DNA of 64,000 nt, from contig CM057350.1 in NCBI GenBank assembly GCA_030015575.1, positions 523,086,959-523,150,958 of the forward strand. Reading direction: 5' to 3'. The position numbers were made by a program, and so were the translations under genes. The stretch comes from Agapanthus africanus (lineage: Eukaryota > Streptophyta > Magnoliopsida > Asparagales > Amaryllidaceae). How positions within the stretch are numbered: the stretch's first letter is position 1; the number at the start of each line of letters is the position of its first letter. Positions 23,339 through 36,800 of the stretch are shown piece after piece. A model generated the notes under the pieces. That model saw only the letters and a program-made list of their open reading frames with translations, was not told where the DNA came from and searched no databases.

Positions 23339-25341
23339 GGTCGCTGCCAAAGAGAGAGAGAGAAAAAAGCACTCGGCGTGCACTCTAACCTAGATCAGAA
23401 TGGTTAATCACTTTATCTAATTATGATGTCTCCCACTGTATTCACAAATTCTCCTCCAAACCCGAAAGAAGAATTAGTCGGGATCATCTAAAATCACCCG
23501 AGGAGTAAACCAACTCATCAGTGGGTATCGGGATCCAACTATCATCGCATGATAACCTGATGGAATCCACTCAAGTTATCATACTCCAGAAGGTATGCGC
23601 ATGCCTGGAAAGTTTCCTGTATGTTTGAAACTCCCGATGTGTTTTTTATCCCATGCTCTTATGACCTTGACGAAGGCCAACAAATCATAAGTCACATGTC
23701 AAGTTCTACCCGTCATTGTCCAGGTTAATTTGAACCCACCCGTACTCGTCTTTGACGAAGGCCAACAAGGCTGTATGACTGTCCCAAACCAACGCATCTA
23801 TCTATGCAACAGAAAGGTAACAAACAGCTACGATGCACTATGCCTTGACGAAGGCCAACAAACATAGAATGAATACTAAGTGCTACCCGTCTGAAATGAC
23901 GGAGGGCTACGAATGGTTTTTGGCGAAAAACCTTTAACGTAATGAACTTGATATCGTTGAAGGAACCGGATAGCTTTTTACAAATATATAGTGGCGAAAA
24001 CCTTTGCTAAAGAGGTCACTCCCTGTGAAGGGATCTCGGCTCTTTCCTCGTGGAATGAGGTGCAGGATATTCCAACTGAATACTGCGATGCAAAGAAAAA
24101 ATTAATCGACTACAGTGAAGTTATTACCCCGACGCAAACTTCTGCCCAAGGGGTCACTCCCGATGAAGGGATCTCAGCCCTTGCCTCGTCGAATGAGGTG
24201 CTGGATATTCATAACCGAATACCGCTGTGCAAAACAAAAGAAAACGTCCTTATAATAACAGCTTTTGAAAAATGTTCCAACAATATCGAATAGGTCTGTT
24301 TTCCTTACATTGATTTGAATCAACGTAGTCCCATCAATTAATCATACCATAAAAGAACGAAAATATGATGTACGTATATGCCATTCGTATTCGCCACTGG
24401 GTCCCGTCATCACCCGTTAGGTTACTTAACTAACGACAGAGCGTGGAATGGACTAGCGCGGGTGAAAAACATATACAACATCTACTAGTATATATATAGA
24501 AATTTATAATAATCGCTCTAGGTATGATAAATGCAACATCACAGAACAATACAGATAATCTGGGAGCCCCGGGTTTCCTTTGAGCCACAACTGAAACCCG
24601 ACGTTCCCCTGGTCATGTGGATAGTCTGTACAATAAAAACCTAGACCCCTACGAGTGCGGCAAGTTACCCGCCAAAACCAGAAGCGAGGCAGCCCCTTTC
24701 ATCAAAGTGAACGGGCCACCCGGCACTTCACGGAATCCGGTAACTTGAGCACTCCTCCTTGGGTCAACCTGTACCCCCTACGAGTGCGGCGAATAGCCCG
24801 CCAATTCTAGAGTAAGGCCCCCTCCTTCTCAACGCCATGAAATGCGGACCCGTTGCCCTCCAGAACCTGGCTATCCGTGCACTCCACCGCGGGGTAATCC
24901 TAGTACAGAAAAGAAAATAAGTACAATGGTGGCATCGACCTCAACCCGGTCGTGCCCCAAACAAATAATATACAAACAGGCAGTGACGATAATCCACATG
25001 TCGGACGCTCGCCCCGCGATATCAAATGTACAAATGAAACTAAAATGTACTATCATTGCATCCAAACTATCCACCATGACGATCCAACCAACATCACAGC
25101 ACAACAAAGAACATCAACGTGAATGTCACGTTCGCAAACCCGTCTAAAAGAACTATAGCAATTAGACAAGTTGTACCACTCTAATGACATTCACGGTCGC
25201 AGATAGTAATGTAAGTACTGTAAACTTTAAACAGTGTTAGAAATATCAACTTCGAAATAACCCCGAATAGCCCCAAACAACTAGATAAAACCATATCAAA
25301 ACCGGGCTAAACTAGCAATACCACAGAACCAATATTCCAGT
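23339..25341 (-). other. Untranslated leader of element A, first part
   Basis: This matches the leaders of B, C and E, including three small hairpins (first at 23658-23691) and the block around GTTAGGTTACTTAACTAACG near 24415-24440. It differs in two ways: the GAAA-hairpin module is absent, so sequence jumps across it near 23500, and a tandemly doubled insert at 24000-24260 is shared only with E. C interrupts the leader at 25341, and it resumes at 38145. Confidence 0.7.
25337..25341. repeat. Target-site duplication of element C, left copy (CCAGT)
   Basis: CCAGT at 25337-25341 is repeated exactly at 38140-38144 across element C. A 5-bp duplication is what copia integrase makes. Confidence 0.9.
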
Positions 25342-27422
25342 TGTTAGGATTCCCTAGCACCTACTTATGAGTATGGAAGCGTCACACATGCCACTTTAAA
25401 ATTTCAAGAGGTGCTAAGAAAACTAAGCATGGATCATTAACTAGAATTACTAGGGTAACATCACATGTATCACATACAAGAACTATTCTATCACTAAGTG
25501 AAAGGAATACAACCTTTATAGTCCTCTTTGTAGTGACTCCTAGGATCGTTGAGAGTTGGAAAAGCTTGCAAGTGAGCTCCTTTGTCCACGATGATCCACC
25601 CGAAGTCCACTTAGTCCAAACTCCTAGCTTCAAATGATCAAACAAGATGACGAAGCTAAACACTCTAAACTAATTGGCTAGACTAGAGTAGAATGATGAG
25701 GTGGTATGTTTTTTATAATCGAAACCCTTTCTTTTTAACTCTCTCTCACTTTGGAAAATTCAAGAGAGCAAGGAGGAAGAAGAAGATGAAGGAAAAAGCT
25801 TTCGTCAAAATGAAAATGATAAAGCTTAATTAGTATATATATTTTCATTCTCTCATCCAACCATGGTTGCTAAAATATCTAGATATTATTGCACTTGAGT
25901 TAAAAGGCAAAAGAAATATTAATCCATGGTTAAAAAGTAGGTGAAATGTGGTCAACTATAAGAAGAGTGTAGAAGATAACTATGGATGAACAATCCTTTT
26001 CTTTTTCTTTTAACTTAAATGCAAAATGATAATATATAAATATAAGTTCCATGTAAGTCTTATATTGCCTTCAAAAGTGTATCATCAACCATGATACTTT
26101 GCATGTATGTTTCTATGCACATCAACATGTGCATACATGCGCATCAACATATGCATCCATGCATGCATTCTTCCTCTTTAATAATAAGGGTTTGACTAAA
26201 GAATTAAAATAAAACTAAAAGTCAAAATGTTAAATCAATAATTGATTTAACAATCCGTTCATATTGCATACGACCCGACTAACAGAAAAACGCCCGATTA
26301 ACATACGGTATCACATAGTCGTATTCAATCGGGTCACCGCGCATATCTCATATGCACACCACATCTTTTCACCTGGGCTAGGAAACTTCTATGTGGGACT
26401 CTAAGACTCGTCAATACGCCGGCAGTGGGTGATGATCATATCAAACATCCACAAGCCGTAAGCGGTCAGCTAAACGTAACGGACACCCGGGTATTGAACG
26501 ATCAGAAGAAAACCAGCAGAGCTGTCAAAACTCCCGTCGAGCCATCTGGCAACACTTACCGTACAGTCCGGTCTTCTCATCAAATATGTTGCATATCAAG
26601 TCTGGGGATGGTGTCGTCGACCCCAATAACTCAATAAGCCATGCCGGTATATAGCTGATAACAGATCGAGAAACTATTGATAACACTTATCAGTAAATCT
26701 CAGTAGCCCTGGCCAGGGACTTCCTGTTATAGCCAATCAAGCATAGCACAACATCAACCCCCAATATCGGGTGAGACGAAACCCCTCTTATCGCTCATTG
26801 CCTCCATGCGCCTCGGGACTGTACCCAAAGACCACCCATTTGCATGACTCAGTAGAGCCGTGGTAGGGTGGAGATCAAAGTACAGTGGGAGGACACACAA
26901 GACTCTATGAAGATCTTGGGTCTACAGACTAACCTGTACCAGTGTCACCTGAGAACTGCTATCCGACGATAGATATAATACCACATAGGAGTTCTCTATG
27001 AGTCCGTTCAGTGTACCCAGTCTCCACTGAGCACCCGCATACATTCTTTGGTGTCATCTCACCAGATGGATATGGGATCATCCATCGCCCATCATATGGG
27101 ACAAGAATACTATACACTAGTCTACTCTGGAATATCGATGCCCCATCTCGATACACCCTCGAATAGCAACAGTTCAAGGATATGCTTATAAACTACACGT
27201 GCCCCACTAGTATGATCCGCATCATAGTCACAGTAGTCAAGCAAATATCCTCAGGGCTTTATCAACATATGCAAATGAATAAAAGCATGATCAAGTGAAC
27301 ATGTCAGATAAAGTAAACCAGATAGCATACTATCATGTCGAGCAAGAAAGTAATCTATATATATACATGTCCAAGCATCCACTATATATATAATGGCCTC
27401 TAAGGCATACATATATCTAACA
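25342..27422 (-). repeat. 3' LTR of element C (2,081 bp)
   Basis: On the plus strand it runs TGTTAGGATTCCC...ATCTAACA and the polypurine complement ATCTCCCACTTTCAC follows. CCCTGGCCAGGG lies at 26707-26718. Its partner is the split LTR at 33840-38139. Confidence 0.92.
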
Positions 27423-27436
27423 ATCTCCCACTTTCA

Positions 27437-30400
27437 CTAAGGCCAATTATTGGCGTATCTCATACCCAATATCTTAAAAAGTCGCTCATGCTGCGGCTGT
27501 GGGAGGGCCTTGGTGAGTGGATCCGCGGTGTTATTCTTTGCATCTACTCTCCGAATCTCGATCTCGTGGTGATCTACATTCTCCCGGATCAAATGATATC
27601 GCCTGAGGATGTGTCTGGATTTCTGATGGGACTTTGGTTCTTTGGCTAACACCATAGCCCCATTATTATCGCAATACAATGGTATTGGATCAATAATGGT
27701 TGGAACTACTCCTAGTTCCGCGATGAACTTCCTCATCCAGACGGCTTCCTTGTCAGCATCATTTGCAACAATATACTCAGCTTCCATCGTGGAGTCTGCA
27801 ACGGTATCCTGTTTGGAACTCTTCCAACTAACTGCCCCTCCATTGAGGGTAAAAACAAACCCTGAGATAGATTTGCTGTCATTCTTATCACTTTGGAAGC
27901 TGGAATCGGTAAAGGCCTCCATTTGGAGATCCCCATTACCATACACCAAGAACAATTCTTTAGTCCTTCGCAAGTACTTAAGAATGTTCTTCACTGCTCT
28001 CCAATGTTTCTCCTCCGGGTTGGATTGATACCTGCTTACTACAGCTAGTGCATAAGCTACATCAGGGCGTGTACATAACATCGCATACATTATAGATCCT
28101 ACGGCTGAAGCGTAGGGTGTAATGCTCATGCGAGCTCTCTCTTCATCAGTCTTCGGACAGAAGTCTTTGGAGAGAGTGATTCCATGGCAAGCAGGCAAGG
28201 CACCACGCTTAGAATCTTCCATACTAAATCTTTTTAGGATGGTGTCAATGTACTTTGATTGAGACAATCCCAATAAGCTCTTGGATCTATCTTTGTAGAT
28301 CCTTATGCCCAAAATGCACGAGGTATCACCCAGGTCCTTCATGGAGAACCTTTGTGATAAGAATAGTTTGACCGATTGTAGCATAGGAGTATCATTTCCT
28401 ATCAAGAGAATGTCATCTACATACAATACGAGGAATGTGACAGTACTCCCTACAATCTTCTTATAAATGCATGGTTCATCTATATTTTTGATAAAATCAA
28501 ACCCTTTGATTATATCATCAAAGAAGATGTTCTAGCTCCATGAGGCCTTCTTTAATCCATAAATGGATTTAAGCAATCTACATGCTTTCCCGCTGCTCCC
28601 ACTGTCAATGAAGCCCTCTAGCTGATCTATAAAAACGCATTCTTCTAAATCACCATTCAGAAATGCAGTTTTAACGTCCATCCACCAGATTTCATAATCA
28701 TAGTGAGCAGAAATAGCAAGTAGGATCCGGATGGATTTAAGCATTGCTACTGGAGAGAAAGTTTCATCATAGTCCAATCCTGGTCTTTGACGAAATCCTT
28801 TCTCTACAAGTCTTTCTTTAAAGGTCTCTACCTGTCCATCTACACCAATTTTTCTCTTAAAAATTCATTTGCACCCAACGGGTTTTATCCCAAGAGGTGC
28901 AACGTCCAAAGTCTATACTTTGTTGGTTTACATGGACTCCATTTCGGATCTCATGGCTTCCAGCCACTTCCCTGAGTCACTACTCGTGATAGCTTGCTGA
29001 AAACTAGTAGGATCATCATCATCCATGATGCAATCTTCTCTATCACCATCAATGAGAAACCCATAGTATCACTCCGGTAGGTGAGAAGTTCTACTAGATC
29101 TCCGGAGCGGCTGAGGTTCTTGAAGTTCTACTGCAACATCAGTTTCAACCAATTCGTCCTGAGTAATTTGTGTCCCTAGAACCTCTTCTAGTTCTACCGC
29201 ATTGCCATCAGTACTGTCTGTAAAGATTTCATTTTCCAAAAATGTGGCATGCTGAGCAACAAACACCTTTTGTTCCTCATTATGGTAGAATAGATATCCA
29301 TACGAGTGTTTTGGATATCTCATAAATTTACACAAGACCGATCGTGTCTCGAGTTTGTCTGGATTCTGCTTTTTAACAAAAGCCGGACAACCCCAAATCC
29401 TAACTCTTTTAAGAGATGATCTCTTTCCACTCCATATCTCATATGGAGTGGTAGATACGGTCTTGGTTGGAACCCTGTTTAACAGATACATTGCTGTCTC
29501 CAGTGCATGCCCTCAAAAGGAAAGTCGTAACTCAGCATCACACATCATGGATCGTACCATATCTAATAGGGTACGGTTCCTCCGTTCTGACACACCGTTG
29601 TGCTGTGGTGTGTAAGGAGGAGTGAGCTGAGAGAGAATTCCATTCTCTTTTACGAAGTCTGAAAACTCTGTACTTAAGTACTCTCCACCTCGATCTGATC
29701 GAAGTTTCTTGATGCTCAAGCCTTTTTATTTTTCTACTTCAAGTTTGTACTCCTTGAATTTCTCGAAAGTTTCGGATTTGTGCTTTATTAAAAACACGTG
29801 TCCAAATCTTGAGAAATCATCAGTAAAAGTAATGAAATATGAAAAACCGCCTCTAGCATGTGTAGACATTAGTCCGCATACATCACTATGTATGAGGCTT
29901 AAGAGTTCCACGGCTCTTTCTCCGTATCCAGTAAACGGAGTTTTGGTCATTTTTCCTTTGATACAGGACTGGCAAGTCGCATAAGATTTATATTCAAAAG
30001 GATTTAAATATCCATCTTTATGTAGCTTGCTTAGTCTTGTTTCATTAATATGACCAAGTCTACAATGCTAAAGAAAAGTTTCATTTATATCTGAAAACTT
30101 TCTTTTATTAGTATGTTGTATATTGAAAACTGTGTGTTGGTTCAGGACGTAAATACCGTTATTTAATGTACCACACCCAATCAACTCTTGATTCAAGTTA
30201 ATGTCCATAACATTATTTTGCAATACAAAATGATATCCTTCATTGTCCAACAAAGAAACGGATATTATATAGCTTACTTGGTACAAAATAACACGGGTTC
30301 AAAACCAATATACAACCTGAAGGCAAACCCAGATGATACTCTCCTACGGATACAGCATGTACATTGGAACCATTTCCAACCCGCAGAGTATGGTCTCCAG

Positions 30401-31371
30401 CCTTCAAAACTCTACTGTTTCTCAACCCCTACACACAATTGCAGATGTGAGAACCAGAACCGGTGTCTAATACCCAAGATGTAGAGTTAATTAAAAAACA
30501 GTTCTCAGTTACAAATATACCTGAAGCGGATGCATCACCATGTTTCTTCTTCTTGAGATCAGCAAGATACACAGCACAGTTGCGTTTCCAATGTCCCGAC
30601 TTGTGGCAGTAAAAACATTCTCCTTTTCCACCTCCCGTGGCCCCAGATATGTCTTTCCCCTTCGCCTTTTTAACTCCACCTTTCTGTTTGATGGGTTTCT
30701 TCTTCTTCTTTCCCTTGGCCTTGGCTTTTGGGACGGAAGAGGAAGATGGCCCAGCAATCAGAGCGGGAGTCTTCACTATTTTCAGCGTGCTCTCTGCACT
30801 TCTCAACATATTGAGAAGTTCAGGCAATGATTTCTCCAAATCGTTCATATTGAATTTCACTATGAAAGGAGCAAAGGCGGGGGGAGGGGGAGGGAGACTA
30901 CAGAACAATATCCGTATATTGCTCATTATCCATGGTCTATTCCAGTTCCTCGAGTTCTTCAATAAGACCAATCATCTTCAAGACATGATCTCTTACTGAT
31001 GCACCAGGGGCCATTTGCATCTGAAACAACTTTCTAGATGCCTCGTATCTCAAAGTACCAGATTGCTCTTTATATAACTCCTTTGTATCAAGAAAGATGG
31101 ATTGCATATCCATCTTCTCGTGCTGTTTCTGATGGATACCGCCCATAGAAGCAAGCGCGAGGTACTTGGCCGTGTTGCAGTCAATATCCCATGTTTTTCG
31201 GATCTCCCTATCCGAAACAGATGATTCAGGTCCTGAGATGGGTGGGGCTTTGGTAGTGAGGACATATGATATTTTATCATATATGAGTGCAATGTTCAAG
31301 TTCCTCAACCATTCTTTATAGTTTGGTCCAGTCAGTTTGTTTTTCTCTAGTAGAAGCTTAAGTCCCGTCAT
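27437..31371 (-). pseudogene. Element C: broken copia gag-pol polyprotein
   Basis: It starts MTGLK at 31371 as in B. Gag is open to 30937, then the frame shifts beside a G-rich run (about 30876-30897). The next frame (30971-30429) keeps a CCHC knuckle and protease Asp-Thr-Gly. Further stops and shifts separate the remaining protease piece (to about 30240), GAG-pre-integrase (30286-30068), integrase (29950-29513, with HNGVSERRN near 29590) and linker (29491-29069). RT follows in pieces: 28777-28532 holds the FSPVA and MDVKTAFLN motifs, and 28426-27437 holds YVDDILL and the whole RNase H in one open frame of 329 codons. Overall order and length match B. It is clearly inactive as a polyprotein, though decay is mild. 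Confidence 0.9.
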
Positions 31372-33824
31372 CGGTATCTGCCATTAGGAGAGAGAAAAGA
31401 ATACACTCAGCGAAATGCTCTTGCAAAGAATTAGATTGGTTATTATCTTATCTAATCGATGTCTCCCACTGCTTTAATCAAATTTTCTTTCAAAACCTGA
31501 AAAGAAAACTAGCCAGAATTAATTACATTTTATAGTTTCGCCAACCGGTTAGCCAGGCCAGTGTCGGTACTTTGAGGGAGGTTTCCCGTGCTTTCGCACG
31601 GACCTAATTAAAATAAACCTCGTTTTCCCAAAGGTCAAACCCCGTTGACACCTTTCTAGACACCTACTGGATTAGCTAATTGTAAAATACAAAACTCTCC
31701 TGGGAGTAACTCTTACTCACAGTGGGATCGGGATCTAACTATCATATAGATAGTATGCAATCTCATTACAAATTTCAACTCTTGAAACTCCCGATATAGT
31801 TTTTACCCCTAGTAACTTATGACCTTGGCTATGGTCAAAATATTATAAGCACTAGTCAAGTTCTACCCATCATTTCGAGATTAACTAGACTCACCCATAT
31901 GACCCTTGACTATGATCAACATAATCATATGAATGTCCTAACTAATCGCATCTTATGCGGTGTAGGAAGACATCACTTAGCTACCGTACACTACGCCTCG
32001 GCTATAGTCGACATACGTAGCACGAATACTAAGTACTCTGCTTTTTAAAATGACGGAGGGTTGCGGATGGATTTTATAAAAACCTTTAACTCTTTGAACT
32101 TGATCTCGTTGTAGAATCAAAACAGTTTAGAAAAGGAGTGGCTTAAGCTCCGCATCTTTTGAAACTTGCATTTTTCATAAAATGGCCGAGTGGGTTTCAA
32201 ATCCGATTCTACTACATCTTTAGGTTTCTTTTACTTTACATTAATCTCATTAATGTAGTCCCATCATTTAAGTTCCTAAGCCATCACAGAAAAGAAACGA
32301 AAATAGAACGTATACTTATACCATCCGCATTCGCCACAATGTCCCATTATGCACCGTTAGGTTACTTAACTAACGGTATAGCGGGACGGGACTAGCGCGG
32401 GTGTAAAATATAAGCAACATTTATTATATATCATATATATAATAATAATCCATTCGTCTCAGATACTAAGTAATCACATTACAGAATATCAACAGCAGCA
32501 GAAGCACATATGAAAATAAAAAGGATATCTTGGAGGTCCGTATTTAGTATTCAGCCATCAATAGAAAATACGGATTCCACGGTCGCGATGAATAGCCAAG
32601 CCCACACACTACGAGAGCGGCAAATGATCCTGCCAATTCTATAGTTTAGGAGACCCGGTCTCGACTCCTCGAGATGGCCTCCCACTGAACCCTAGAGCCC
32701 GATCACTTGTGCTCCCCTCCTTGGGTCTATCCTAATGCGGAAAAGTAAATAATATACAATAATGGTGACAACATCCTCAACCCGGAAGTGCCCCAAATAA
32801 AAGAATATTACATACATTTAACTTTTACATGAATGAAAATTAAAACTCTCATCTCATATAAAACCTCGGTTATTCGATCGCGACAATCCTGCATCATATC
32901 TCAGCAACACATAATATCTCATATCATCAACGTAAGCAAGTATGCATATCCCGATTGTCGTTGATGTATAGCAACGAAGCCGGCGATACACCACATACTA
33001 CGCTTACGGTCGCAGAAAAGAAAGTGAAAAACAACAATTGCAATCATAGAAATCAAGACGATGTTTAACGTTTCGATCAAATCAACAAACACCCACGTTT
33101 TACCCCAAGTGCTCAACACTTGAGCAAAATTACAAATACTCAAAATCGCGCCACAGTGTCTTATGGTCCAGCCGTAGAAGGAGTTAACCAACGCCTCACT
33201 TATGACACCACGGCACTACGGCAAACCCGAAGGTTCGTTCGCGGTTCCATGAGCATAGAATCGAGTTAAGGTTATTATGATCTTCTAGAGGGTCCATAGG
33301 ATACTTGCGCTACTATTGAATATAAAGTTAACTTAGGAAAATTACAACACTTGGAAATTTCAGCGAGGTAGAAAGTGGGGTGTCCGATGTTCGTTCGAAA
33401 TGCTAAAAATAGTCTAGGTTACCAATGTAGTGTTAAAAAATACGACTACGAATCACTACGAATTAGCCCCAAGTCTAAACAATCATCATATGAAAACTGG
33501 GCTAAACAAACAATACCACAAAACCCAAAATGAACCCAAAAGAGCACTGGAGCAATACGGGGGGGGGGGATTCTGGGTATAGGGGGCCGGCCTGGCCGGA
33601 AAATAGCCTAGGGTGGCCGGTCCAAAACCGATGACCCCCCCTCCCCCCCGTATTTCACCTGTGTGCTTAGGTCAGTCCAAATATGACTCTGTACCTGTTT
33701 GAAAAATTTTTAGACCATCTTTTAAAAAATTTCCATAGAGCATATCAAGGGTTCCGTAATATCGTATTTTCGTAGTCGGTTTCATTTTCGTATTTGTTAT
33801 AACACTAAGTCCAGAATTCTAGCT
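31372..33824 (-). other. Untranslated leader of element C (about 2.45 kb)
   Basis: This lies between the primer-binding site and the gag start. It holds the GAAA-hairpin module (about 31555-31665), the small repeated hairpins (about 31815-32015) and a strong G/C-run inverted repeat near the 5' end (33554-33654). Open frames in it are short, differ between copies and are not supported as genes. Confidence 0.75.
31578..31621 (-). other. GAAA-capped hairpin inside a 7-bp stem (leader RNA module, C copy)
   Basis: The outer arms GAGGTTT (31578-31584) and AAACCTC (31615-31621) pair perfectly. Between them CCGTGC and GCACGG (31586-31601) form a perfect 6-bp stem which, on the RNA-sense strand, is capped by GAAA, a GNRA tetraloop. 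B, E and H have versions with different stem bases. Confidence 0.65.
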
Positions 33825-33838
33825 TGGCTCTGATACCA
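33825..33838 (-). other. Primer-binding site of element C (initiator Met tRNA)
   Basis: The plus strand reads TGGCTCTGATACCA, the complement of TGGTATCAGAGCCA, which pairs with the 3' end of plant initiator Met tRNA. One base separates it from the LTR start at 33840. Confidence 0.92.
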
Positions 33839-33839
33839 T

Positions 33840-36800
33840 TGTTAGGATTCCCTAGCACCTACTTATGAGTATGGAAGCATCACACATGCCACTTTAAAAT
33901 TTCAAGAGGTGCTAAGCAAACTAACCATGGATCTTTAACTAGAATTACTAGGGTAACATAACATGTATCACATACAAGAACTATTCTATCACTAAGTGAA
34001 AGGAATACAACCTTTATAGTCCTCTTTGTAGTGACTCCTAGGATCGTTGAGAGTTGGAAAAGCTTGCAAGTGAGCTCCTTTGTCCACGATGATCCACCCG
34101 AAGTCCACTTAGTCCAAGCTCCTAGCTTCAAATGATCAAACAAGATGACGAAGCTAAACACTCTAAACTAATTAGCTAGATTAGAGTAGAATGATGAGGT
34201 GGTATGTTTTCTATAATCAAAACCCTTTCTTTTTAACTCTTTCTCATTTTGGAAAATTCAAGAGAGCAAGGAGGAGGAAGAAGATGAAGGCAAAAGCTTT
34301 TGTCAAAATGAAAATGATATAGCTTAATGAAAAATAGAAAATATAGTATATATATTTTCATTCTCTCATCCAACCATGGTTGCTAAAATATCTAGATATT
34401 ATTGTTAGTTATATGTATGCCCTAGAGGCCATTACTGTATATGAGATGTATATTGTAGTGGATGCTGGGACACATATAGGGAGGACTTTCTTGCTCGACA
34501 TGATAGTACGCTATCTGGTTGCTCTTTATCTTAACATGTATACTTACTGTCTCTCTGTTACATGTTGATAAAGCCCTTAGGATGTGTACTCGACTTTCAG
34601 GACTATGATGTAGATCATACTAGTGGGGCCTGGGTAGTCAATGAGTACATCTTTCATTGTTCCTAGTCATGGGAATATCGAGACGGGGCATCGGTATTCC
34701 AGAGTAGACTAGCGTATATCTTCTCGACCCATGTGATGGGCGATGGATGATCCCATATCCATTGGTGTTTGACATCAGAGACGGTATGCGGGTGCTCAGT
34801 GGTGACTAGGTACACTGAACGGACTCGCCGAGAACTCCCAGATGGTATTATACCTTACGTCAGATGGCAGTTCTCTGGTGACACTGGTACAGCTTAGTCT
34901 GTTGACCCGAGATCGTCATAGAGTCTTTTATGTCTCCCACTGTGCTTTGATTTCCACCCTACCACGGCTCTACTGAGTCGTGCAAACAGGTGGTTTTTGG
35001 GTACAGTCCCGATTCATATGGAGGCAATGTGCGATAGGAGGGGATTCGTCTCTCCCGGTATTGGGGGTTGATGTTGCGCTATGCTTGACTAGCCACAATT
35101 GGAAATCCCTGGCCAGGGTTGCAGTGATTTACTGATAAGTGTTATCAGTAGTTTCACGCTTGTTGTGGACCTTACATCGGCATGACTTATTAGGCTGCTG
35201 GGGTCTGACGTTTACCACCCCTAGGCGAGATATGCGACATATCAGACGAACAGACCGGACTGTGCGGTAAGTGTTACTGATTGGATTCGCAGGAGTGTGA
35301 GCAGGCTTACTCGTTGATCTTCTGATCGCTCAATACCCGGGTGGCCGTTACGTTTAGCAGACCGCTTGCGGCTTATGGGTGATTGATATGATCACCACCT
35401 ACTGCCGGCGTATTGACGAGTCTTTAGAGTCCTACACAGAGGTTTCCTGGCTCAAGCGAAACGAAATAGGAGCGCATATGAGATATGTGCGGGACCAAGA
35501 ATAATATCAGTATGTGATACTGTGTTCTATTCTCGTGATTTGTATCATCGGTCGGTTATATGTGATATAGCCGGGTTACCGAATCAAGTGTTGATTCGAT
35601 ATATTGATACACCAGATATTAGTCGGTTATATGCGATATGACCGGATCATTAAATCAAGTTTTGATTTAATAATTTAATGTATAATTATATATTTGAGAT
35701 ATTATTTTACATTAACTAGTATTGGTTCACTTAAAGTTGATTTTCTCACTTGATGTGCACAAGTTGTATATATGATATATGTTTGTGCACTAGTTTGTAT
35801 CATGATTGATGATACATGCAAACTTGGGTGTGTGAATGAATTACACCATGTTTAGGTTAATGGTTTAGGTTTTTATTTATTTTGGTAAAACAAAATGGTG
35901 GTTTTCTTTGTCTTATGCTTGAAGCTTTCAAGCATCTTTGACAAAGTCTAACCATTTTGTTTTGCATGATATTTTCATTAACCTAACCATTAACTTAAAC
36001 TCTAGTTTACTCTCTACAAAGTTTAACTCACCCATGGTTGCATTATGATAGACTTCACTTGATTATTCCTTTTAATTAATTTATAATTCATTCTTTTCTT
36101 TCTTCTTCTTTTTCTTCAAGAAGAAGAAAAACCTTGCTAGAAATTTTCAAGTGAAGAATTAGAGTGAGAAATCCAAATCCAAAGTGAACCCACTTCCTAT
36201 TTCATCATCCTCTACTACTTTCCATTTAGTTTAGGGTGTTCTCTTCATAAAGTTCTTGACCTAGTGAAGATGGAGCTTAAGTTTGAGTCTCCTCGACGTA
36301 GATCATCTTCGGCCTCGAAGTCAACGACCTAGCCCGTTCATTTCTCCGAGGAAACCGTCACTAGAGTCCGGGATCGCGATAATCGCAGCGAAGGAAAGTC
36401 AACACGGATCTTTAGAAGTGAAGGACCGGATCTACAAAGGTTGTAATCCCTTTCACTTATTGTTAAAGTTGTTTGCTTGCTAGTTATTTCACCTAATCTC
36501 TAGTCCACGATCTTGCCTAGGGTTGTTCGGCACTTGAAAAATTTAATTTTGGCATGCTTGATGCCTTGTAGAACCTTGTTAGAGTGCCTAGGAACCCTAC
36601 AATTATTGCACTTGAGTTAAAAGGCAAAAGGAATATTAATCCATGGTTAAAAAGTAGGTGAAGTGTGGTCAACTATAAGAAGAGTGTAGAAGATAACTAT
36701 GGATGAACAATCCTTTTCTTTTTCTTTTAACTTAAATGCAAAATGATAATATATAAATATAAGTTCCATGTAAGTCTTATATTGTCTTCAAAAGAGTATC

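Noticed and set aside
23991..24293. 100-codon frame with an internal repeat in A's leader
   Set aside because: It is antisense to A and produced by the doubled leader insert; the E counterpart is not open on that strand.
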